Assembly: GCA_046049215.1 (NCBI GenBank) | Contig: JBJOER010000080.1 | Location: 1-6,729, forward strand | Direction: 5' to 3' | Source of the DNA: JAJTFW01 sp046049215 | GTDB lineage: Bacteria; Bacteroidota; Bacteroidia; AKYH767-A; OLB10 | DNA length: 6,729 nucleotides | Part shown: positions 1 through 4,784 of the stretch, one piece after another | How positions within the stretch are numbered: the stretch's first letter is position 1 | Layout: each line of letters starts with the position of its first letter | Translations under genes and position numbers: made by a program | The notes under the pieces: generated by a model | The model's database searches: none | What the model was told of the DNA's origin: nothing | Seen by the model: the letters and a program-made list of their open reading frames with translations, nothing else

Positions 1-1455
1 CACAAAACCTTTGAATTCACGGTGTGGAATTCGTTCTCCACGATGGTGCAGCTTCCGTACTATAGGGGCCAAAGTGATGTAAAGTAGCATTCCCAGCGAA
101 AAAATGGCGAATGGAATAACCAGGTAGCGGGTAGTGATACCGCCATCGGTCATCAACCATTCCTCAATTTGAGAAACAACCAGTTTGATGTTCAGCGAGA
201 CGATGATGCCTGCACAGACCCATGCAGCCATGCGTGTCCATGCAGCGATGACAAATTCCCCCATCCTCTCATGGTCACTGACGAAGTGGATCAACGGTAT
301 CACCGCAAAACCCAGTTGAAGGCTGAGAATGACCTGGCTTAAGATCAATAGGTCTCCAGTGGCTTCTTCTCCATAGTAATGGATAACCAATACGGCGGGC
401 ACTATGGCGATAAGTCGAGTGATCAGACGCCGGATCCATGGAGCGATCCGTAGATTCAAATACCCTTCCATGATTATTTGTCCGGCTAGGGTACCGGTGA
501 TCGTGCTGCTTTGTCCTGCACAGAGCAGGGCAACTGCGAATAAGACAGGAGCGAGCTGAGAACCCAACAAAGGTTCCAGCAAGTGATGGGCCTCGGTGAT
601 GTCGCTCACCTCGTGCAATCCGGCTGAATAAAATGCGCTTCCGGCAAGAACAAGTATAGCCGCATTGACAAAGAACGCCGCGTTCAAGGCGATTGTGCTG
701 TCGATGAAATTGAAACGGATGGCTCGACGCGTTTCAATGGCAGTACGTTCGAATTTCCGGGTTTGTACAAGTGCCGAATGGAGGTATAGGTTGTGTGGCA
801 TTACAGTGGCTCCGATAATGCCGATGGCGATGTATAGCGCCGCATCGTTTAACGCTGTTGGTACAAATCCCCCGGCAACTTGCGGGAGGGAAGGCTGTGC
901 GATAAACATCTGAACAACGAAGGCACCACCAATGGTGGCCACCAGACTGATTATAAACACCTCCATCTTTCGAATCCCGTGATTTAAGAGGAAAAGCAAT
1001 AAAAAAGTGTCCAAAGCACTGATCAATACGCCCCAGATTAAAGGGATCTCAAAGAGCAGGTTCAGGCCAATGGCCATGCCCAGGATCTCGGCCAGGTCGC
1101 ATGCGGCAATGGCAATCTCTGCCAAACCGTAGAGGTAGTAATTGACAAATCCAGGAAACATCTCGCGCGAGGCCTGTGCAAGATCCCTTCCCCTCACAAT
1201 GCCCAATCGCGCGCTCAGGCTTTGTAAGAGCAAAGCCATCAGGTTCGACATCAGCAACACCCAGATCAATGCGTACCCGAATTGGGAGCCGCCGGCAATA
1301 TCGGTCGCCCAGTTTCCGGGATCCATGTAACCCACACTGACCAAATAGGCGGGACCCAAAAAGGCGAAAAGCTTCTTCCAAAACCCCATTTTACTGTCCA
1401 CCTTTACACTACCGTGAACTTCGCTCAGCGAGGATTGATGATTTGTTTCAGTCAT
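1..1455 (-). CDS. mntH: Nramp-family manganese/iron importer MntH, C-terminus cut by the window edge
   Basis: Inner-membrane, proton-coupled importer of Mn2+ (and Fe2+). The frame is open for 485 codons from the ATG at 1455 to the left edge. Seen: metal-site motif DPGNW at residues 45-49 (D45, N48) in the broken helix TM1; GATVMPHN at 215-222 in TM6, giving A216 and M219, the partners of D and N in Nramp structures; the conserved Nramp transport motif GQSSTITGTLAGQ at 314-326 followed by MEGYLNLR. About 11-12 hydrophobic segments can be read between residues 32 and 465. The ATG overlaps the end of mntR by 8 bases, so the two genes are cotranscribed and probably translationally coupled. A charged, soluble tail begins near residue 467 and is still open at the edge. 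Many Bacteroidota MntH proteins carry a C-terminal universal-stress (UspA-like) domain there, so such a fusion is possible but not visible. The family call is very secure; the metal preference is inferred from the mntR partner. Confidence 0.95.
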   Translation of the reverse strand, partial: MTETNHQSSLSEVHGSVKVDSKMGFWKKLFAFLGPAYLVSVGYMDPGNWATDIAGGSQFGYALIWVLLMSNLMALLLQSLSARLGIVRGRDLAQASREMFPGFVNYYLYGLAEIAIAACDLAEILGMAIGLNLLFEIPLIWGVLISALDTFLLLFLLNHGIRKMEVFIISLVATIGGAFVVQMFIAQPSLPQVAGGFVPTALNDAALYIAIGIIGATVMPHNLYLHSALVQTRKFERTAIETRRAIRFNFIDSTIALNAAFFVNAAILVLAGSAFYSAGLHEVSDITEAHHLLEPLLGSQLAPVLFAVALLCAGQSSTITGTLAGQIIMEGYLNLRIAPWIRRLITRLIAIVPAVLVIHYYGEEATGDLLILSQVILSLQLGFAVIPLIHFVSDHERMGEFVIAAWTRMAAWVCAGIIVSLNIKLVVSQIEEWLMTDGGITTRYLVIPFAIFSLGMLLYITLAPIVRKLHHRGERIPHREFKGFV

Positions 1456-2104
1456 GACGAATCAGGATTTGTTGTGCGGCTTGATGACTTAAAAAAGTGG
1501 TGTTCCCATCGGTAAATCGTATCAGAAGGCTGCTGTCGAATTCATCGCGTTCAAGCACAGTGAACTTTACACCGGGTTTAAGACCCTTCTTTTCCAGAAA
1601 ACGAAGGAAAGCCGATGTGTGATCGTTCACACCGGACAAGATAACTCCGCTTCCAGCCTCCATTTCCGAAAGCAATCTACCGGAGGCCTGGACCAGTTTT
1701 CCGCTTTGATCAGGTATTGGATCACCATGCGGATCGAAACGCGGATGACCCAGATAGGTGTCTAAACGACTGATGAGTTCATCCGAACTGACATGTTCCA
1801 GTTCTTCCGCCAGCACGTGAACTTCGTCCCATTTGAAGTTGAGTATATCGGTAAGGAACACCTCCCACAAACGGTGGCGACGAATTACACCCAAGGCCAT
1901 CTTTTCACCCTTACGGGTCATTTTCACGCCCCGGTAGCGCTCATAATCCAACAGGTTCTTCTCCGATAAACGCTTGATCATGTCCGTTACAGAAGCCGAT
2001 GTGGTGTTCATCCGATCAGCTATCTGTGAAGTGAGAACAGAACCCGAATGCATGGCGCCAATGTGGTAGATGGTCTTCAGGTAGTTTTCTTCCGAGCTTG
2101 TCAT
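1448..2104 (-). CDS. mntR: DtxR/MntR-family metal-dependent transcriptional repressor
   Basis: Cytoplasmic DNA-binding regulator, 218 aa, predicted to repress metal uptake genes when bound to metal. Three domains in the DtxR order are visible: an N-terminal winged helix-turn-helix (about 1-65, with SVTDMIKRLSEKNLL as the recognition region), a metal-binding dimerisation domain (about 66-132) and a C-terminal FeoA/SH3-like domain (about 150-215). Candidate ligands by eye alignment: H77, E81 and H96 match the DtxR ancillary site; E100, E103 and H104 match the primary site. Glu at 100, where DtxR/IdeR has Cys, is the MntR-like state and favours Mn2+; the residue matching DtxR Met10 or MntR Asp8 is N7. 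Its stop overlaps the mntH start, which supports the manganese assignment. The ATG at 2104 gives the expected family N-terminus (SEENYLK). A promoter with an internal inverted repeat precedes it, suggesting autoregulation. Iron sensing remains an alternative. Confidence 0.91.
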   Translation of the reverse strand: MTSSEENYLKTIYHIGAMHSGSVLTSQIADRMNTTSASVTDMIKRLSEKNLLDYERYRGVKMTRKGEKMALGVIRRHRLWEVFLTDILNFKWDEVHVLAEELEHVSSDELISRLDTYLGHPRFDPHGDPIPDQSGKLVQASGRLLSEMEAGSGVILSGVNDHTSAFLRFLEKKGLKPGVKFTVLERDEFDSSLLIRFTDGNTTFLSHQAAQQILIRHD

Positions 2105-2123
2105 GTCGTGTTTATTGAAGACC

Positions 2124-2131
2124 CAAATATA
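2124..2131 (-). promoter_or_regulatory. Bacteroidota-type -7 promoter element for mntR-mntH
   Basis: Read on the minus strand this is TATATTTG, a full match to the Bacteroidota -7 consensus TAnnTTTG. Transcription would begin about 4-7 bases further on, leaving a leader of roughly 15 bases before the mntR ATG at 2104. The expected -33 TTTG about 20 bases upstream is poorly matched (T-rich sequence near 2148-2155), so the promoter may be weak or rely mainly on the -7 box. Confidence 0.6.
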
Positions 2132-2135
2132 TAAA

Positions 2136-2149
2136 TTAGATTCGTCTAA
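2136..2149. promoter_or_regulatory. Candidate MntR operator, inverted repeat TTAGA-N4-TCTAA
   Basis: A perfect 5-base inverted repeat with a 4-base centre (TTAGATTCGTCTAA) lies between the -7 and -33 positions of the mntR promoter, where a bound repressor would block RNA polymerase. DtxR-family operators such as the IdeR/DtxR box are also built on TTAG/CTAA arms. A further TTAGA half site sits at 2158-2162 and forms a second, looser inverted pair with the TCTAA at 2145-2149. Assignment to MntR is inferred from position and family habit; binding cannot be read from sequence. Confidence 0.5.
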
Positions 2150-2184
2150 AAATAATATTAGATGGGTATTTATTGCTTTTTCCT

Positions 2185-2192
2185 TAATCTTG
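2185..2192 (+). promoter_or_regulatory. Possible -7 promoter element for pyrD
   Basis: TAATCTTG differs from the Bacteroidota -7 consensus TAnnTTTG at one position. It ends only seven bases before the pyrD ATG, so transcription from it would give a nearly leaderless mRNA. No convincing -33 TTTG at the right distance is visible. The call is weak, but no better candidate was found in the 95-base divergent region. Confidence 0.35.
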
Positions 2193-2199
2193 CAGCCCG

Positions 2200-3216
2200 A
2201 TGTACAAGCGCCTGATCCGACCGCTTTTATTCTGTATGGAGCCCGAAAAAGCCCATCATTTGGTTTTCGGGAGTATAAGTTTGCTTTTTCGTATTCCCGG
2301 AATGAGCCAACTTATTTCAGCTCTTTACTCCGTGCGAAATCAAAAACATGGAAAGCGTGTGATGGGACTTCATTTTTCGAACCCTGTCGGACTTGCTGCC
2401 GGGTTTGATAAGGACGCCTTGTTGTTCGAAGAACTGGGTGCATTTGGTTTCGGATTTATCGAGGTCGGAACCGTCACTCCCCGTCCACAAGAGGGAAATC
2501 CTAAGCCAAGGATGTTCAGGTTAAAAGCTGATCGGGGACTCATCAACCGCATGGGGTTCAACAACAAGGGCTTGAGCCAGGTGAAAGATCGATTGCGTAA
2601 TCGGAAACCGGGAGGACCACTCATTGGAGGGAACATCGGAAAGAACAAAGACACACCCAACGACAAAGCAGGGGACGATTATGAACTTGGGCTCTCCGAA
2701 TTGTACCCTTATGTTGATTATTTCGTAGTCAATGTCAGCTCGCCGAATACTCCCGGTTTGAGGACATTGCAGGAGAAGGGGCCGCTAACTGAGTTGTTGA
2801 ACCGACTCCTGGTGAGAAACAAGCAGTTGGGGAACAAACCCATCCTTCTGAAAATCGCTCCCGACCTGACCGATGGGCAATTGGACGATATTGCTGAGAT
2901 CGTCAATTCATCCGGAATCACCGGTGTGATTGCCACCAACACCACGATCTCCCGTGAAGGGTTGCTATCACCTCCCGATCTTATTTCAGAGGCCGGAGGA
3001 TTGAGCGGTGCGCCGCTTCGAAAGAGAAGTACGGAGGTCATCCGGGCGCTTCGAACAAGATGCGGTTCGGAGAAAGTCATCATCGGTGTAGGAGGTGTTT
3101 TCAGTGCGGATGATGCACGTGAAAAGCTTGATGCCGGAGCGGACTTGATCCAGGTCTACACCGGTTTTATTTACGAGGGACCGGGCATTGTCAAAAACAT
3201 CCTGAAAGGCCTGTAA
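2200..3216 (+). CDS. pyrD: Dihydroorotate dehydrogenase (quinone), class 2
   Basis: Oxidises dihydroorotate to orotate with FMN and passes electrons to membrane quinone, the fourth step of de novo pyrimidine synthesis. At 338 aa it matches class 2 enzymes (E. coli PyrD is 336). Residues 1-48 are the amphipathic N-terminal extension that gives class 2 enzymes their membrane and quinone contact; class 1 enzymes lack it. Visible motifs: AAGFDKD (66-72) at the FMN site, VGTVTPRPQEGNPKPR (89-104), INRMGFNN (115-122), NVSSPNTPGLR (178-188) carrying the class 2 catalytic serine S181, LLKIAPD (216-222), ATNTT (245-249), GGLSG (266-270), GVGGV (296-300) and YTG (320-322) at the FMN phosphate. All key elements are intact. 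It is transcribed divergently from mntR and appears to be a single gene; no other pyr gene is adjacent. The ATG gives the standard MYKRLIRPLLF start. Confidence 0.97.
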   Translation: MYKRLIRPLLFCMEPEKAHHLVFGSISLLFRIPGMSQLISALYSVRNQKHGKRVMGLHFSNPVGLAAGFDKDALLFEELGAFGFGFIEVGTVTPRPQEGNPKPRMFRLKADRGLINRMGFNNKGLSQVKDRLRNRKPGGPLIGGNIGKNKDTPNDKAGDDYELGLSELYPYVDYFVVNVSSPNTPGLRTLQEKGPLTELLNRLLVRNKQLGNKPILLKIAPDLTDGQLDDIAEIVNSSGITGVIATNTTISREGLLSPPDLISEAGGLSGAPLRKRSTEVIRALRTRCGSEKVIIGVGGVFSADDAREKLDAGADLIQVYTGFIYEGPGIVKNILKGL

Positions 3217-3290
3217 GCGTTTTCGGAAAATCTCGGAAAACCCACCTTACAATATTCCGGGAAAATCTTCCGGTTATCGCCCTTCGTTTT

Positions 3291-3298
3291 TACTTTTG
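3291..3298 (+). promoter_or_regulatory. Bacteroidota-type -7 promoter element for the DUF4920 gene
   Basis: TACTTTTG is a full match to the -7 consensus TAnnTTTG and is followed by a purine about five bases on. Transcription would start near 3303 and leave a leader of roughly 12 bases before the ATG at 3316. The -33 region is not well matched. No purine-rich Shine-Dalgarno sequence precedes the ATG, as is usual in this phylum. Confidence 0.6.
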
Positions 3299-3315
3299 CA
3301 TCCCATCATAAGAAC

Positions 3316-3819
3316 ATGAAAAACATCCTCGTTACCCTGACACTCTCCGCACTGTTCATCGCATGCGGAAATCCCCCCAAGCAAGAAGAAATCTCCGCGG
3401 ACACCAAGGCGGATACGACCGCATCAACCGGAACTTTCGGCCAAGCAATCGACGAAACCGGTGCCATCACCATGGATTCTTTGCTATCCAGCATGGAAGC
3501 CGGAAAAGGTGTGGTCGAAAACGTGAAAGTGACCGGATTGGTTGAAAAAGCCTGCCAGGCCAAAGGTTGCTGGATGACGATCGATGGCGGTAACGGTACA
3601 TCCATGCGCGTCACATTCAAGGACTATGCATTTTTCGTTCCTAAGAACTGCGGCGGCAAGACTGCGGTCATGCAAGGTCGTGCCTACCTGGATACCACCA
3701 GTGTGGAAGACCTGCGCCATTTCGCTCAGGATGAAGGTGTGAGTAAAGATTCGCTCGAAAAAATCACGGAACCGGAAATTGCACTTTCTTTCGAAGCTGA
3801 AGGAGTCATCATCAAATAA
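3316..3819 (+). CDS. DUF4920 family lipoprotein
   Basis: A 167-aa predicted lipoprotein of unknown function. The N-terminus is a short lipoprotein signal (K2, hydrophobic 4-16) with the lipobox ending FIAC, so C17 would be lipidated and the protein anchored in the cell envelope. Residues 20-40 are a polar, Thr/Asp/Lys-rich tether. From about 41 to 167 the sequence follows the DUF4920 pattern known from Flavobacteriia: FGQAID, then VEKACQAKGCWMTI (76-89), MRVTFKDYAFFVPK (97-110), a segment with RHFAQDEGVSKD (134-145) and a C-terminal strand SFEAEGVII. Cysteines C80 and C85 (C-X4-C), followed by W86 and M87, look like a metal or redox site, but this is inference. C112 (PKNCGGK) lies where relatives I recall have a non-cysteine residue. 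It has its own promoter and ends in a strong terminator, so it is probably monocistronic. Biochemical role is unknown. Confidence 0.86.
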   Translation: MKNILVTLTLSALFIACGNPPKQEEISADTKADTTASTGTFGQAIDETGAITMDSLLSSMEAGKGVVENVKVTGLVEKACQAKGCWMTIDGGNGTSMRVTFKDYAFFVPKNCGGKTAVMQGRAYLDTTSVEDLRHFAQDEGVSKDSLEKITEPEIALSFEAEGVIIK

Positions 3820-3837
3820 GAAACCCAATGCCAAACA

Positions 3838-3869
3838 GGGACCCGCTCCAAAAAGCGGGTCCTTTTTTT
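3838..3869 (+). terminator. Strong rho-independent terminator after the DUF4920 gene
   Basis: A perfect 9-base-pair stem, GGACCCGCT (3839-3847) with AGCGGGTCC (3854-3862), closes a 6-base loop and is followed directly by seven T residues (3863-3869). It begins 19 bases after the DUF4920 stop codon. It also lies immediately before the HMG-CoA lyase start, so that gene needs either read-through or a promoter embedded in this stretch. Confidence 0.92.
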
Positions 3870-3878
3870 GAAACGACC

Positions 3879-4745
3879 ATGGAGAGCATCGAATGGGTGG
3901 AATGTCCGAGGGATGCCATGCAAGGCATCACTTCGTTTATTTCCACTGCCGATAAGATTCGGTATATCAACCGCTTGTTGAAAGTCGGTTTCGATGCGAT
4001 TGATTTCGGCAGTTTCGTATCGCCCAAGGCCATCCCCCAAATGCGTGACACGGCCGAGGTGCTCGCCGGTCTTGATACGTCTGTTAAAACCAGGTTGTTG
4101 GCCATCGTGGCCAATGAAAGGGGAGGAGAGGAGGCTTGTTTGCATGAAAGGATAGCCTTTTTAGGTTACCCCCTTTCCATTTCGGAGACATTCCAGATGC
4201 GTAACACGAACCGTTCCATATCGGAATCAATGGCTACTGTAGCTCGGCTTCAGGAACTGTGTTTGAATCATAAAAAGGAGTTGGTCGTTTACATCAGCAT
4301 GGCCTTCGGTAATCCGTACGGTGACCCATGGAGCCCTGACCTGTCTGAACAGACAATTGAAGAGCTATATAAAATCGGGGTTAACACCGTTGCTTTGGCC
4401 GATACAGTGGGAATTGCTGAAGCCACGACTGTACACTCCATGTTCAACCAACTGATACCTGCATTTCCCTCCATACGATTCGGGGCACACCTTCACTGCT
4501 CCCCGTCCAATTGGATGACGAAGGTCGAGGCTGCTTACGCTGCGGGGTGCCGCCGGTTCGACTCCGCCATGAAAGGGTATGGCGGATGTCCGATGGCCAA
4601 AGACGATCTTGTCGGTAACCTTGCCTCTGAAAATCTCTTGCATTACTGCAATAGCAGGTCCATTCAAACCGGCATCGACCTGCCGGCATTCCAAGAGGCC
4701 CTCGAAAGCGCCAATTTAGTATTTTCAGGCCCCCAGGCAACATAG
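3879..4745 (+). CDS. mvaB: Hydroxymethylglutaryl-CoA lyase
   Basis: Cleaves (S)-HMG-CoA to acetyl-CoA and acetoacetate in the cytoplasm, the last step of leucine degradation. The 288-aa product covers the single TIM-barrel domain of the HMGL family. Visible motifs: ECPRDAMQG (8-16) with catalytic R11 and D12; SFVSPKAIPQM (45-55); SETFQMRNTNRSI (102-114); ISMAFGNPYGDPWS (139-152); LADTVG (173-178); AHLHCSP (203-209) with metal ligands H204 and H206; and GGCP (235-238) with the flexible-loop cysteine C237, then GN with N247. D42 stands where the human enzyme has E72. The loop from C237 to N247 is one residue longer than in the human enzyme. I chose the ATG at 3879 because the in-frame ATG at 3828 would add 17 residues encoded by the terminator hairpin and no family N-terminus needs them. 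No other leucine catabolism gene is adjacent. The next gene follows after 39 bases and may be cotranscribed. Confidence 0.92.
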   Translation: MESIEWVECPRDAMQGITSFISTADKIRYINRLLKVGFDAIDFGSFVSPKAIPQMRDTAEVLAGLDTSVKTRLLAIVANERGGEEACLHERIAFLGYPLSISETFQMRNTNRSISESMATVARLQELCLNHKKELVVYISMAFGNPYGDPWSPDLSEQTIEELYKIGVNTVALADTVGIAEATTVHSMFNQLIPAFPSIRFGAHLHCSPSNWMTKVEAAYAAGCRRFDSAMKGYGGCPMAKDDLVGNLASENLLHYCNSRSIQTGIDLPAFQEALESANLVFSGPQAT

Positions 4746-4784
4746 CACAACACCTGCCGTTTCAACAAGACGAACCATTACCCG

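Noticed and set aside
1049..1381. 110-residue minus-strand open frame within mntH
   Set aside because: It is in a different frame from the Nramp protein on the same strand and has no recognisable domain; the mntH frame carries DPGNW and the rest of the family motifs across the same bases.
665..1515. Plus-strand open frames within 665-913, 1142-1330 and 1282-1515
   Set aside because: All lie antisense to mntH (and the mntR 3' end), which has complete Nramp motifs in an uninterrupted frame.
2103..2408. 101-residue plus-strand open frame spanning the intergenic region and the pyrD start
   Set aside because: It overlaps the true pyrD start in another frame, runs through the promoter region and has no family features.
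3217..3290. Possible pyrD terminator: CCGG-containing imperfect hairpin at 3257-3273 and a CGGAAAA direct repeat at 3224-3240
   Set aside because: The stem needs a bulge, is short and is not followed by a T-tract; the direct repeat is only seven bases. Neither is strong enough to annotate.
3306..4145. Minus-strand open frames opposite the DUF4920 and HMG-CoA lyase genes
   Set aside because: They are antisense shadows; the plus-strand genes have clear family motifs and a correctly oriented terminator.
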